A DNA stretch of 64,000 nucleotides from contig NZ_QPIW01000007.1 in NCBI RefSeq assembly GCF_003339505.1, forward strand, positions 62,001 through 126,000. The letters are read 5' to 3'. The translations under genes were made by a program, and so were the position numbers. How positions within the stretch are numbered: the stretch's first letter is position 1; every line of letters begins with the position of its first letter. This DNA comes from Runella aurantiaca. GTDB lineage: Bacteria > Bacteroidota > Bacteroidia > Cytophagales > Spirosomataceae. Of the stretch, positions 34,750-43,799 are shown piece after piece. Under the pieces are notes generated by a model that worked only from the letters and a program-made list of their open reading frames with translations, made no database searches and had not been told where the DNA came from.

Positions 34750-35880
34750 TTAACGCAATCTCCTCCCCTTCCACTCATACTCTTTCTGTTGGGCAGCCAG
34801 TCCAAAAAACAACACATAAAAAGGATAAAAAAGTTGCACTAAAGGAATATACCAAACTAAGATACGTTTCTTCAAGAAACTGATAATCAAACCCAAAAAT
34901 AGAAATTCAGGAAGAAATTTAAGAATTAAAATTGTATTCATTCCAAAATTCCTCATTTCTTCTCCCAATGCTTTGGCCACCAACACAATCGTCAAAGCAT
35001 TGACAACAAACACAAAAACGGCCACAATCATCGTTGCGGGCCTGCGATTTACGGCCCATTTTCCCGCCCAGCGAATCCGTTGGCGATAAAACGCCCGCCA
35101 ATTTTCCTGCGGTTGAGTACGAACAATGGCCGCTTCATTTTTCAAAAAATACGCACTTCCAGGATACCGTTGATGGATTTTTTGGAGTAAAAACTCATCA
35201 TCTCCCGACGCTATCTGGTCCACCCCTTCATACCCCCCAACTTCGTCAAATGCCGCCCGTTGGTACGCAAGATTAGCTCCGTTGCACATCGTTGGATGCC
35301 CTGCTTCTAGCAAACAGGCACCCGTACCTATCAAGCTGGCAAATTCAATGGTCTGAAAAATATCAAAACTATTTTTTTCATCCAAAAACGTTACAGGGCC
35401 ACTGATAAACTTGGCGTTGGTTTGCAGATAGGTCTGAACAATCGTTTCCAACCACTTCGCTCCCACCCGACAGTCACCGTCTGTAGTGACAATCAATTGG
35501 CCAGAGGCTACTTTCAATGCCGCAGTTATCGCCCGTTTCTTGGGTGACTTTACCGCAACATCATTTAAAGAAATAAGCTTTAAATCAAAGAATTGGCCTT
35601 CTTCAAACGCCCGAACAATCGCTTCAGTGGCGTCGGAGGAAGCATCATTTACGACGACTACTTCAATATGTCGCTTATCCAACGTCTGTTGCTGCAAGTC
35701 ATTCAACAATACGCCAATGTTCCGTTCTTCGTTGCGTACAGGAATAATGACTGACAATTTAAAATCGTTTGGGACGGGGATTGAATCAGAAGGTCGTTGC
35801 GGAATACGTATCCATTGCGCACAGAGCCAAAGGCACGCCACAGCATACAGAAAAAAAATAATAAAGGCGGCATATATCAT
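34750..35880 (-). CDS. membrane glycosyltransferase, family 2
   Basis: The 376-residue protein has an N-terminal membrane helix and about three C-terminal ones, with a cytosolic GT-A domain between. Motifs are LSVIIPVRNEERNIGVLLND, VVVNDASSDATE, TTDGDCR (DxD) and QRIRWAGKW (QxxRW), the pattern of processive family 2 enzymes. It presumably polymerises or extends a surface glycan. It is followed 9 nt later by the polysaccharide deacetylase. The donor and acceptor are unknown. Confidence 0.9.
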   Translation of the reverse strand: MIYAAFIIFFLYAVACLWLCAQWIRIPQRPSDSIPVPNDFKLSVIIPVRNEERNIGVLLNDLQQQTLDKRHIEVVVVNDASSDATEAIVRAFEEGQFFDLKLISLNDVAVKSPKKRAITAALKVASGQLIVTTDGDCRVGAKWLETIVQTYLQTNAKFISGPVTFLDEKNSFDIFQTIEFASLIGTGACLLEAGHPTMCNGANLAYQRAAFDEVGGYEGVDQIASGDDEFLLQKIHQRYPGSAYFLKNEAAIVRTQPQENWRAFYRQRIRWAGKWAVNRRPATMIVAVFVFVVNALTIVLVAKALGEEMRNFGMNTILILKFLPEFLFLGLIISFLKKRILVWYIPLVQLFYPFYVLFFGLAAQQKEYEWKGRRLR

Positions 35881-35903
35881 GCGGCGAAATTACAAAAAAC
35901 TGG

Positions 35904-36530
35904 TCATTCCAAGTCTCGCATAAGATTAATCAACTCGGCAAGGCTGTTGACGCCCAATTTAAGATAAATATTTTTCCGGTAGCTTTTGACAGTTTCGTAG
36001 CCCACTCCCATCTCTTGGGCAATGGTTTCGGCTTTTTTGCCCGCTATCAATTTCTCAGCAACTTCTCGCTCACGTTTTGTCAATAGCAATTGATTGGTAA
36101 AGGCGTCGTCATTTATGATTACTTTTTTATGAAGCTTTGGGTCGAAAAATTTTTGTCCAGACAGCACTTTTTCAATGGCTTCAAGCAACAATTGCGACGG
36201 TGAATCCTTCAATACATAGCCTTCAATATTTAACGCTATGGCCGACTCCACTACGTGAGCCTGATTGTACATTGTCACGACGATGATTTTAATATCAGGA
36301 TAATCTTTTCGCAGTTTGCTAGCAATTTCAATACCGTTTAATTTGGGCAAATTGATGTCAAGTAACAATAAATCAGGCATATTTTTTTGAACCGAAAAAA
36401 GCAACGAATTGCCATCAAAGACCTGTTGTACAGAGTGAAAAGAAGAACGGAGTAAACCCGCAATGGCATCATTAAACAATCGGTGATCATCCGCGATCAG
36501 AATTTGTGTGGAGTTGGCTGGGAGCGTCAT
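35904..36530 (-). CDS. NarL/LuxR-type response regulator
   Basis: A 208-residue two-component regulator. The receiver has ILIADDHRLFNDAIAGLL (acidic pair), phosphoacceptor Asp in DLLLLDINLPKLNGIEIA, and the IIVVTMYNQ Thr region. The C-terminal HTH is LTKREREVAEKLIAGKKAET followed by VGYETVKSYRKNIYLKLGVN. It overlaps the 3' end of the sensor kinase gene by 44 bp in a different frame, so expression is coupled and the two form a pair. The last residues abut the GT2 gene start (23 nt), a hint that surface glycan could be a target. Confidence 0.94.
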   Translation of the reverse strand: MTLPANSTQILIADDHRLFNDAIAGLLRSSFHSVQQVFDGNSLLFSVQKNMPDLLLLDINLPKLNGIEIASKLRKDYPDIKIIVVTMYNQAHVVESAIALNIEGYVLKDSPSQLLLEAIEKVLSGQKFFDPKLHKKVIINDDAFTNQLLLTKREREVAEKLIAGKKAETIAQEMGVGYETVKSYRKNIYLKLGVNSLAELINLMRDLE

Positions 36531-38454
36531 AGGGTACTTCCAAAATAATCGTTGTTCCCTGCTCGCTGCTGTCGGTATGCAGGCGGGCGTGGAGGTAATT
36601 AACTCTGGAAAATACGTTCTTTAGCCCAATACCCCAACTCTTCTCTCGATTTTTTTCAAGGGTATCTCCAACCCCATCATCTTCCACAGTGATGGTCAGT
36701 ATATCTTCATGAAAAAAAAACTGCACCGAGGCAGTTTTTGCCTGAGCATGTTTTTGAATATTATGAATCAATTCGGACAATATTCGGTAAATATTGAGTT
36801 CTTTCTCCAACGACAGGCGCCGTTCGGTACCAAATATCAGACACCTAAACTGTGGTTTTTCATTCTCATTGAGTTGTACAATTCGCTCCTGAATCAACAA
36901 TACCAAGCCTACTTTTTCCAAATCTGGCGGCATCAGGTTGTGCGAAATCTGACGAATTTGATCTCCCGCTTTTGCAGATATCTTCAAGGTATCTACAATT
37001 CCGTGCTTTATTTGACTGATTGACTCAGCCCCTACCAATTGAGAGAGTTTGGCATTGACGGTTGCAATAGTGCCGCCTAAATCGTCATGTAAATCTGCTG
37101 CGATACGCTGTTGTTCAGAATCTTGAGTTTGAATAATTTGTTGGGATAACTTCTGATTCTGTTCTGACAATTCAAACTTTGCCTGAACCATTGCTCTTTT
37201 AAAATTTATCGAACGAAAGACAAGTACTAAGATTAGAAAAATAGACACAAATAAAATGACAATTGCAATATTTGTATTTCTTTGCTCTTCTATCTCTTTT
37301 TCCAAAGACAATTTTCTAAGGTCTTCAATCTCATTATTCTTTTTTTCTAATTGGTAGAGTGACTCAATTTTTTTAAATTCATTGCTAAGGTTTTCAGTTT
37401 TTAATTTCTCTCTCGTTTCTTGCCACTTCTCAAAGTAGTACAATCCTTTTTTATAATTCAAAAGTCCTTTGTATATTTCATAAAGATGTTTGTAATGAGT
37501 AGCATAATCATTTTGATTCCTTTCAGGCAATATTTTCGTGTATAACTGTTCGAACTCAAGCGCCTTATTAAACATATTTTTTTTAATAAAAAAACTACTA
37601 TACTCTAATAAAACAGCATGATGTACATAATTTGCGTAGCCCCCAAAATCAGGATTATTAACTCCGTAAAATTTATAAAAGAAACGAACAGCCTCTTTTT
37701 CATTTCCCAGATGTAAATAACAAATTCCAAGATTTGCATAATTGGTTCCTTCGCTATAATATCCTAAGTTAATATCGCCATGTTTTTTAAACATAGGAAT
37801 TTGTTTTTCAAAATAAACCAATGCTTTTTTATAATCACCCTGCATCGAATAAATATCTCCTATATGGGCATTTGCTTTATGTATAACTTCCCATATTTTA
37901 TATTTTTCACCAATTGTAATGGCTTTTTCGAGACAATGTATTGCTTTGATTATTTCTTCTGGTGTTTTTATTTCCCTGTAAACAAGTTTTTCAGCCAAAG
38001 CAATAAGTATCCAAGCCTGTTGGTAAGGAATTGACAATCTTTCATACCCTTTTTGAATATCTAATAAAAGCGCATAAGCAGAATCAACTTTTCCCCCAAA
38101 AGCAAGTTTCTGAGATTTATATTTCATGGAAAAATAAATACCTTCCTCCCATTTGTTCCTATTGGCAATTTTAAAAAGCGAATCTGTTAAAATAGACTGT
38201 TTTGCAAGCATAGGCTTCAAAACAGTATTTAATTGAGACCATTGAACATAAAAAGTATCTAATTTTCTAAATAAAATTGTATCTCTCTGAAAAGATGGAG
38301 GTTGACCGTACAATTGTTTTAAATCCTTTTCCAATCTCTTTATTAATACCCCACGTTCATTTTTGGAGAGGAATATTTTGTGCTGGGTAAAAGCTTTTCC
38401 TGTACTAAAAAGGATAAGACAACACAGAAAAGCGCACATGCTGTTTAACTTCAT
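36487..38454 (-). CDS. sensor histidine kinase with tetratricopeptide sensor region
   Basis: The 655-residue protein has a signal peptide and an exported/periplasmic region of about 370 residues with TPR-like helices (GDIYSMQGDYKKALVYFEKQ; ANLGICYLHLGNEKEAVRFF). One membrane helix follows near residues 395-418 (NIAIVILFVSIFLILVLVF), then a coiled coil. The HisKA_3 H-box is QQRIAADLHDDLGGTI near 450, and an HATPase domain ends the chain (DDGVGDTLEKN, GIGLKNV). It phosphorylates the adjacent NarL-type regulator. The N-terminal half of the gene is AT-rich. The ligand is unknown. Confidence 0.93.
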   Translation of the reverse strand: MKLNSMCAFLCCLILFSTGKAFTQHKIFLSKNERGVLIKRLEKDLKQLYGQPPSFQRDTILFRKLDTFYVQWSQLNTVLKPMLAKQSILTDSLFKIANRNKWEEGIYFSMKYKSQKLAFGGKVDSAYALLLDIQKGYERLSIPYQQAWILIALAEKLVYREIKTPEEIIKAIHCLEKAITIGEKYKIWEVIHKANAHIGDIYSMQGDYKKALVYFEKQIPMFKKHGDINLGYYSEGTNYANLGICYLHLGNEKEAVRFFYKFYGVNNPDFGGYANYVHHAVLLEYSSFFIKKNMFNKALEFEQLYTKILPERNQNDYATHYKHLYEIYKGLLNYKKGLYYFEKWQETREKLKTENLSNEFKKIESLYQLEKKNNEIEDLRKLSLEKEIEEQRNTNIAIVILFVSIFLILVLVFRSINFKRAMVQAKFELSEQNQKLSQQIIQTQDSEQQRIAADLHDDLGGTIATVNAKLSQLVGAESISQIKHGIVDTLKISAKAGDQIRQISHNLMPPDLEKVGLVLLIQERIVQLNENEKPQFRCLIFGTERRLSLEKELNIYRILSELIHNIQKHAQAKTASVQFFFHEDILTITVEDDGVGDTLEKNREKSWGIGLKNVFSRVNYLHARLHTDSSEQGTTIILEVPYDAPSQLHTNSDRG

Positions 38455-38519
38455 CTTACATTCTGGTTATATCTCACGGAATAAATTATTCAAAATTAAG
38501 TCTCAATTTATTTTAATTC

Positions 38520-38537
38520 ATCCCCCTTCAGGGGGAT
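38520..38537. other. GC-rich hairpin in a divergent intergenic region
   Basis: Perfect 7-bp stem ATCCCCC/GGGGGAT with loop TTCA, in an otherwise AT-rich gap between the kinase gene and the LytTR gene. Possible protein-binding site or short attenuator; function unknown. Confidence 0.3.
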
Positions 38538-38570
38538 TTACAAAGGTTATCAATGCTATTTATATTTGTA

Positions 38571-38578
38571 CATAATTA
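38571..38578 (+). promoter_or_regulatory. candidate -7 promoter element for the LytTR/LamG unit
   Basis: TATATTTG fits TAnnTTTG, 19 nt before the ATG at 38598. No clear -33 TTG. Confidence 0.4.
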
Positions 38579-38597
38579 TCTGTAAAAGATTCACCAA

Positions 38598-39020
38598 ATG
38601 AAGCAATATACTTATTTACTACTACAATTAAACATATTTTTTTACAATAATCTCGCTTTACATAAACACCTTTGCCTTATGAACTTGATTATAATTCCAT
38701 TTCACTCTTACACACATTGTTTGCCTTTTTCCTGGAATGAGATACAGCGCATTGAAGGTGATGGTAACTACACACGGTTTATCCTTTCCAATGGTGAAAG
38801 GCCTCTGTTTGCCAAAAATATCGGACTTTATGCCCCTTACATCCCTAAAGAGTTTATACGTATCCGTAAAGGCTGCATTGTCAATCAGCATTTTATTACA
38901 GCATTCAACCCAGGAACCAAAACAATTTTACTGGCCGACCAAACCATTGTCAAAGCATCCCGAAGAAAATGGAAAGACCTTACCCAAAACTATCACATAT
39001 TTCTGGCAACTTTATCTTAA
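38598..39020 (+). CDS. LytTR-family DNA-binding protein
   Basis: A 140-residue protein whose C-terminal 100 residues are a LytTR domain: FSWNEIQRIEGDGNYTRFIL, GLYAPYIPKEFIRIRKGCIV, and TILLADQTIVKASRRKWKDL. The N-terminal 27 residues from ATG 38598 are hydrophobic; a second ATG at 38679 (MNLIIIPFHSYTHCL) would remove them. It stands opposite the histidine kinase gene and 10 nt ahead of the LamG gene, so it is likely expressed together with that surface protein. It has no receiver domain. Confidence 0.83.
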   Translation: MKQYTYLLLQLNIFFYNNLALHKHLCLMNLIIIPFHSYTHCLPFSWNEIQRIEGDGNYTRFILSNGERPLFAKNIGLYAPYIPKEFIRIRKGCIVNQHFITAFNPGTKTILLADQTIVKASRRKWKDLTQNYHIFLATLS

Positions 39021-39030
39021 TTCGTTCCCT

Positions 39031-40677
39031 ATGAAAAGTTTTAAAATTCAATCTGTCATTTTGCTTTTTATCGCACAGGCAGATGCCACAAACGACCTTA
39101 AAATCAGCACTTTAAAAAAAACAATACTCACTTTTTTTCTATGTGGCTATGTCTTTCTAGGGATGGCTCAATTACCTACTAACGGTCTTATTGCTTCTTA
39201 TTCCTTTAACGGAAATGCCAATGATGAATCAGGCAATGGGAATAACGGAACAGTTTATGGAGCAACGCTCGTAGCCAATCGCTTCGGGCAGGCAGATAAA
39301 GCCTATTATTTTGACGGAGTCTCCAATTACATCAACTGTGGCAATAATTCGGCGTTGGCTCCCACCTCAGGCCAGCCCATGTCTGTTTCGGTTTGGGTAA
39401 AACCTTCTTTCATAACCGTTGATCCTTATACACGCGTTATTTGTAGTAAAGGGGTAGCGTATCAACCAAGTAACGCTAATTTTTATGGAGGAATCAACTA
39501 CACACAACCCACTAAATTTGTATTCAAGCAAAACAATGCCATCAATCACACCATCACTTCTGGGGAATATAATTTAGACCAATGGTATCATTTGGTCATG
39601 GTGTTTCAGGAAGGAGCCAACAATTCTAAATTGTACATTAACGGTCAATTAGTACAGGAGGCGACGGTATCTTACAATGCCAATGTTTCGGCTGCCCCTT
39701 TCATAATCGGTAATATTCCTCAACTTGACGCCTCGGACCCCTTTTTCTTTAAAGGCGTGATTGATGATTTGGCAGTGTATAACCGACCGCTTTTACCGGC
39801 TGAAGTATCTACCATTTACAATAACTCGGTTAGCGGAAGTAGCATCATTGCTAATTTCCCCTTCAATGGCGATACCAATGATGCTTCGGGAAACGGGGTT
39901 AATCCTACCAATGCCGTGAATGTTGCTTATGGAACAGACCGATTTGGTGTTGCAGGCAAATCGTTGTATTTAAATAACCCGACCAATGCCGCAGCCACCT
40001 CCTATGTAGAGTTTTCGCCCGTCAACTTTTCGTTTGCCAGTGCTTTTAGCTTCTCAGTTTGGTTTTATAACGAATGGGGCTTTTATAATCCACGAATCCT
40101 TGAAATAGGGGTAGATGGGTGCGGCTTAAACTTCGGTTTAAATTCAAATCAAAGAATGTATTTCTACCACAAATGCCAGGGTGGCCCAGATACAACCAAT
40201 ATGCTTACCAACCAATGGTACCATGCTGTGGGTACGTACGACGGTACCGGCACTTTAAAACTCTACCTCAATGGCAAATTGGTCCAGACCTTCAGCAATG
40301 TAACGGGCAATGCCGTTTACAATACAAATTTCAATGTGGGCAGAAAACCCACGCCTGTTTATGATGGATTTAAAGGGAAGATTGATGACCTTACGTTTTA
40401 TAGCAAAGAGCTTACGGCCTCTGAAGTAGCGGGCATTTACGGATATGTGCCTTCTACCGCCAACTACGTAGAGTTCGGCATCAATAACACCCACGACCCA
40501 AACGCTATTTTTGAGGCTACCTCTCCCAACAAAGGCGTTCTTTTACCCCGCCTCGATTTTAACGACCGTCCTACCACTAACCTTATCAGCGGGCTGTTAA
40601 TCTATGTCATTGCCAATGGCCCGCAGGGAAACAATTGTTTTTATTATTGGAACGGCACAAGCTGGGTTAAACTCTAA
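39031..40677 (+). CDS. secreted protein with two LamG/concanavalin-like domains
   Basis: The 548-residue product has a long N-terminal region with a signal-like hydrophobic segment (KKTILTFFLCGYVFLGMAQ, residues about 30-48). Two tandem LamG_3 domains of about 200 residues follow, each with SFNGNANDESGNGNNG/PFNGDTNDASGNGVNP, a DGVSNYINCG-type strand and a DDLAVYNRPLLPAEVSTIYN-type end. The C-terminal 70 residues (KGVLLPRLDFNDRPTTNLIS, then NGTSWVKL) are found at the end of many Bacteroidetes surface proteins. A carbohydrate- or matrix-binding role is likely. The ATG at 39031 is used because the frame before it overlaps the LytTR gene. Confidence 0.85.
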   Translation: MKSFKIQSVILLFIAQADATNDLKISTLKKTILTFFLCGYVFLGMAQLPTNGLIASYSFNGNANDESGNGNNGTVYGATLVANRFGQADKAYYFDGVSNYINCGNNSALAPTSGQPMSVSVWVKPSFITVDPYTRVICSKGVAYQPSNANFYGGINYTQPTKFVFKQNNAINHTITSGEYNLDQWYHLVMVFQEGANNSKLYINGQLVQEATVSYNANVSAAPFIIGNIPQLDASDPFFFKGVIDDLAVYNRPLLPAEVSTIYNNSVSGSSIIANFPFNGDTNDASGNGVNPTNAVNVAYGTDRFGVAGKSLYLNNPTNAAATSYVEFSPVNFSFASAFSFSVWFYNEWGFYNPRILEIGVDGCGLNFGLNSNQRMYFYHKCQGGPDTTNMLTNQWYHAVGTYDGTGTLKLYLNGKLVQTFSNVTGNAVYNTNFNVGRKPTPVYDGFKGKIDDLTFYSKELTASEVAGIYGYVPSTANYVEFGINNTHDPNAIFEATSPNKGVLLPRLDFNDRPTTNLISGLLIYVIANGPQGNNCFYYWNGTSWVKL

Positions 40678-40689
40678 GGCCTACCAGAT

Positions 40690-40905
40690 ATGAAAAGATA
40701 TCTATCTCCTTTTTAGTATTCTGTATGCAGTAATTATTGCTGACCCTTCTCATGCTCAAGCACTTGTGAAAGTATGGGATAAAACCTTTGGAAGTAGTGG
40801 TTCTGATATTTTTTTTACCCTAGTTTCCACCGCAGATATAGGCTATTTACTAGGAGGTCATTTTTTTACAAACAATAAAACAGAGAATAGAAAAGGAGAT
40901 GACGA
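40690..40905 (+). pseudogene. decayed start of a repeat surface protein (KVWDKTFGSSGSD type)
   Basis: ATG at 40690 is followed at once by a frame error. With one A less in the AAAA run, the frame gives MKDIYLLFSILYAVIIADPS and HAQ (signal peptide), then ALVKVWDKTFGSSGSDIFF and STADIGYLLGGHFF. This is the normal start of a surface repeat family common in Cytophagales. Homology stops near 40905, after about 70 codons, so the gene is both frameshifted and truncated. Confidence 0.7.
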
Positions 40906-41040
40906 TTACAAACAGCACTTGTACTGCAAATTGTACGCTTACTGCTGGCAGCATCATGGCTCCATCCAATGCCTGCCCTGCGGGCAGTGTGATTGAATAC
41001 AGCACTAATAACGGTACATCTTGGTCTAAGACTTTAACCA
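40905..41040 (+). pseudogene. fragment of another surface protein (Cys/Thr-rich repeat)
   Basis: In a different frame from the preceding fragment, this stretch reads ITNSTCTANCTLTAGSIMAP then SNACPAGSVIEYSTNNGTSW and SKTLTITPA. This resembles an internal repeat of secreted Bacteroidetes proteins. It has no start of its own and runs directly into the 3' end of the flippase gene on the other strand. It appears to be a recombination remnant. Confidence 0.55.
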
Positions 41041-42042
41041 TCACTCCCGCCACCACTTCATCTTCAACATCCAAAATGCCCCCACCAGTACTGGAAGCAA
41101 AATATTGATGCACCACAGCGTCAGGGTTACGGCCACCACGCGGGCGGGGGCAATGTTATAAAAGCTAAAAAAGTACAATGAGGATGCTTCTCGAATGCCC
41201 AAATCGCCCAAGAAATTGAGAGCAGGAATAAGGGTTTTGGCAAAAAATACCAGAAAAATGCACGCAAGGGCCGTCAAAATGGGCAGCGAAACGTCAAAAA
41301 TCGAAAGCAACAAACCAAACTGAAGGGTAAATACCCCATAACGAAGTACCGCCCAACGAAAAGCCCGACGAATTTCAACCAAATCGTATTGAGCAATTAC
41401 GTCAACGTAGGGTTCAACCCACCGAAACCATTTGAAACGCTCCAAGTAACGCTCCGCACTTTTACGTGTGATAATCAACCAAATACCAAAAACCAGGGTA
41501 GCCGTTAATGTCCCTAGCAGCGTTAGCTGCGGCCAGTTTTGTAGCGTAGCATGCTGGCCTATGAAAAATCCCCAGCCAAGTGTTCCAAAAAATAATGATG
41601 CATAAAATTGCAGACCGTTGGAAAGCAGCGCCGCGCCTACCCCCGTCAGGCGCTGATGACTTTGAAGCGACAGCACCCGCCCTGCGGCATCACCTACGTT
41701 GTTGGGCATGATAAACCCTAGCGCCAATCCTGACAGAACCCCTTTCAGGGATTGCAGAAAACTGATGTTCTCAATCTTTTGGGCCAACAATTGCCACTTT
41801 CTGCTTTCGCAGGCCCAATTGAGCGGGGTCAACAAAATCACCAAGGCCAATTCTGCAAAATGATTGGTGGTGAGCCGCTCCCTCAGTAATTGAAGGACAT
41901 CCTGTAAGCTTTGGCCTTTTTCCTGAATTGTCACGTACAGGTAAGAAAGCATGGCACCCAAAAGCAGCCATTTGAAAACCCATCCGATTTTTTTGAGAGA
42001 ATACCGCCGAGAAAACCACGAAGGGGTGTTACTTTGCATCAT
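41041..42042 (-). CDS. lysylphosphatidylglycerol synthase/flippase-like membrane protein (UPF0104)
   Basis: The 333-residue protein has about eight membrane segments and the family features NWACESRKWQLLAQKI near residue 75, VLSGLALGFIMPNNVGDAAG near 110 and FLGDLGIREASSLYFFSFYN near 280. Such proteins are related to the flippase domain of MprF, but stand-alone members have no proven substrate. Its ATG (42042-42040) overlaps the ruvC ATG (42041-42043) on the other strand, so the promoters of each gene must lie inside the other gene. Confidence 0.88.
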   Translation of the reverse strand: MMQSNTPSWFSRRYSLKKIGWVFKWLLLGAMLSYLYVTIQEKGQSLQDVLQLLRERLTTNHFAELALVILLTPLNWACESRKWQLLAQKIENISFLQSLKGVLSGLALGFIMPNNVGDAAGRVLSLQSHQRLTGVGAALLSNGLQFYASLFFGTLGWGFFIGQHATLQNWPQLTLLGTLTATLVFGIWLIITRKSAERYLERFKWFRWVEPYVDVIAQYDLVEIRRAFRWAVLRYGVFTLQFGLLLSIFDVSLPILTALACIFLVFFAKTLIPALNFLGDLGIREASSLYFFSFYNIAPARVVAVTLTLWCINILLPVLVGAFWMLKMKWWRE

Positions 42043-42631
42043 GCAACAAAACCTATCAAATCAGCCAACTGAAAAAATCATTTTGGGCGTCGACCCTGGC
42101 ACCCGCATTGCGGGCTACGCAATCATCCGTATCATCGAACACCGCATTGAATTGTTACAATACGGCGTGTTAAAACTTGACAAATATAACAGCCACGAAC
42201 TGAAACTGAAGAAAATCTTTGAACGCATCACGCAGCTAATCGAAGAGTTTTTGCCCGACGAAATGGCCATTGAAGACCCTTTTTACGGAAAAAACCCCCA
42301 ATCCATGCTTAAACTCGGTCGCGCACAGGGGGTTGCGATGGCCGCCGCCCTCAATCGCAGCATTCCGATTGTGGAATATTCGCCCAAAACCGTAAAAATG
42401 TCGGTCACAGGTAGCGGTAGTGCCTCCAAAGAGCAGGTGGCTTATATGCTCGAAAGCATTCTCAAACAAAAATTGGAAGCCCAATACCTAGATGCTACCG
42501 ACGCCGTGGCCATTGCCATCTGTCATCACTACCACGCCAACGCGCTTCCCTCGGCTGCTTCTAAAAAGAAAGGTGCAAAAAAAGGTGGCTGGTCGGCGTT
42601 TGTCAGCGAAAACCCCAACCGAATCAAATAA
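42041..42631 (+). CDS. ruvC: crossover junction endodeoxyribonuclease RuvC
   Basis: RuvC resolves Holliday junctions together with RuvAB. The 196-residue protein has the first catalytic Asp in ILGVDPGTRIAGYAII, the Glu in MAIEDPFYGKNPQSMLKLGR and the final Asp pair in YLDATDAVAIAICHHYHA. ATG 42041 is used; the frame extends upstream but only as antisense of the flippase gene. A short Lys-rich tail ends the chain. TACTTTG at 42031-42037 may serve as a -7 element, giving a nearly leaderless transcript. Confidence 0.95.
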   Translation: MQQNLSNQPTEKIILGVDPGTRIAGYAIIRIIEHRIELLQYGVLKLDKYNSHELKLKKIFERITQLIEEFLPDEMAIEDPFYGKNPQSMLKLGRAQGVAMAAALNRSIPIVEYSPKTVKMSVTGSGSASKEQVAYMLESILKQKLEAQYLDATDAVAIAICHHYHANALPSAASKKKGAKKGGWSAFVSENPNRIK

Positions 42632-42712
42632 TGGAAGCGGGAAATAAGGCAAAAAACCTCATTTCCTTTTAATAAATAGTGGTAAAACCCCGCGAAGTTG
42701 TCTTCCTGTAAG

Positions 42713-42743
42713 TTTGTAAAGAAAGGTCTCTTGACTATTTTTG
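42713..42743 (+). promoter_or_regulatory. Bacteroidetes-type promoter for the 42786 gene
   Basis: TTTG at 42713-42716, a 19-nt spacer and TATTTTTG at 42736-42743. The putative TTG start codon lies 42 nt beyond. Confidence 0.65.
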
Positions 42744-42785
42744 CAAAATAAGTCTATAAACTCGAACCCTTAGAAAATCTCGTCA

Positions 42786-43799
42786 TTGTTGAAATTTACC
42801 GCCAAAATAACGCTCGTCTATGCCCTTTTTATCGCTTTTTGCAGCGCCCAAGCGCAGGAAGTACGTATTCAGGTGTTACAACAAGGCAAAACGTTTAAAG
42901 ACTCTTCTTTTTATGATATAGTTCCCGTAGGCAATCGCTTCTGGATTGGGGGCAAGTATGGCACATTAAAGTCTAGTGATTCTCTCGGAAATCTAACGGA
43001 TGTTTCCTACCCAAACCTTCACGTTGATATTTATAAAATTGACCGTTTTGATGCTCAAAATTTAATTGCCTGTGCCGACCAAGGCGTTATTTATAAGCAC
43101 AATCTTCTGGCCAAGACCTGGGAGGTCATCAAGGTAAAAGGGTACGAAAAAGCCTGTTTTTACAACATGGCGGTGGTAAATGACTCCACGGCTTTTGTAT
43201 GCGGAGGAAATACCGCCATTGCCCATTCTCAAAAAACCATCCCTTTAGGTTTTATTTTAAAGTCCACCGACCGTGGTCGCACGTGGCGAAAAGTGTACAG
43301 CAATGCGTTCAAAATGGTTTGGTGCGTCAAATATAACCCTCATAATCAACAGGTTTATGCGCTCATGTACACCCCCAACCGCACCCACCTGTACGCACTC
43401 GAAAATGACCGCTGGCAACGAAAACAAAAAATAGGGAACAGTATATTTCACGAAATACAGTTTGAAAATGCCACTGATTTTGTAGCAATGGGAGGCTGGA
43501 TTGGCAAGAAAGGGCGCATTTATCGCAATACTCAAAAAAAGGTTATCAACGATGCGGGCTTAATTTGGGGACGGGTTTCCAACCACAAATACGACCTCTA
43601 TACCGCCTGTGACGGACAAATCGTGGTGGACAATAAAACGGGGAATTATAAGCGATTCGGCATAAAGCTCAACGACCAATTTAGTATATATGAAGCCATT
43701 TTCACTTCCGACCATACTGCGTTGGCCATCGGAAGTGCGCAAACGCTTCTACACATCACCGTTGTTGATTCTGATTTGACGGCTAGTCACGCCCAGTGA
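42786..43799 (+). CDS. exported beta-propeller-like protein, function unknown
   Basis: The 337-residue product has a signal peptide (ITLVYALFIAFCSAQAQ). Repeats of about 45-50 residues follow with GGKYGTLKSSD, CADQGVIYKHN and ILKSTDRGRTWRKVY blocks, resembling BNR/YCF48-like sialidase-type propellers. No catalytic residues of sialidases are evident. No ATG precedes the signal peptide in this frame, so the start is taken as TTG 42786. A good promoter sits upstream. The 3' end overlaps the convergent gene by 17 bp. Confidence 0.75.
   Translation: MLKFTAKITLVYALFIAFCSAQAQEVRIQVLQQGKTFKDSSFYDIVPVGNRFWIGGKYGTLKSSDSLGNLTDVSYPNLHVDIYKIDRFDAQNLIACADQGVIYKHNLLAKTWEVIKVKGYEKACFYNMAVVNDSTAFVCGGNTAIAHSQKTIPLGFILKSTDRGRTWRKVYSNAFKMVWCVKYNPHNQQVYALMYTPNRTHLYALENDRWQRKQKIGNSIFHEIQFENATDFVAMGGWIGKKGRIYRNTQKKVINDAGLIWGRVSNHKYDLYTACDGQIVVDNKTGNYKRFGIKLNDQFSIYEAIFTSDHTALAIGSAQTLLHITVVDSDLTASHAQ

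Noticed and set aside
38737-39030. N-terminal extension of the LamG protein
   Set aside because: The frame overlaps the LytTR gene in another frame and lacks protein character before ATG 39031.
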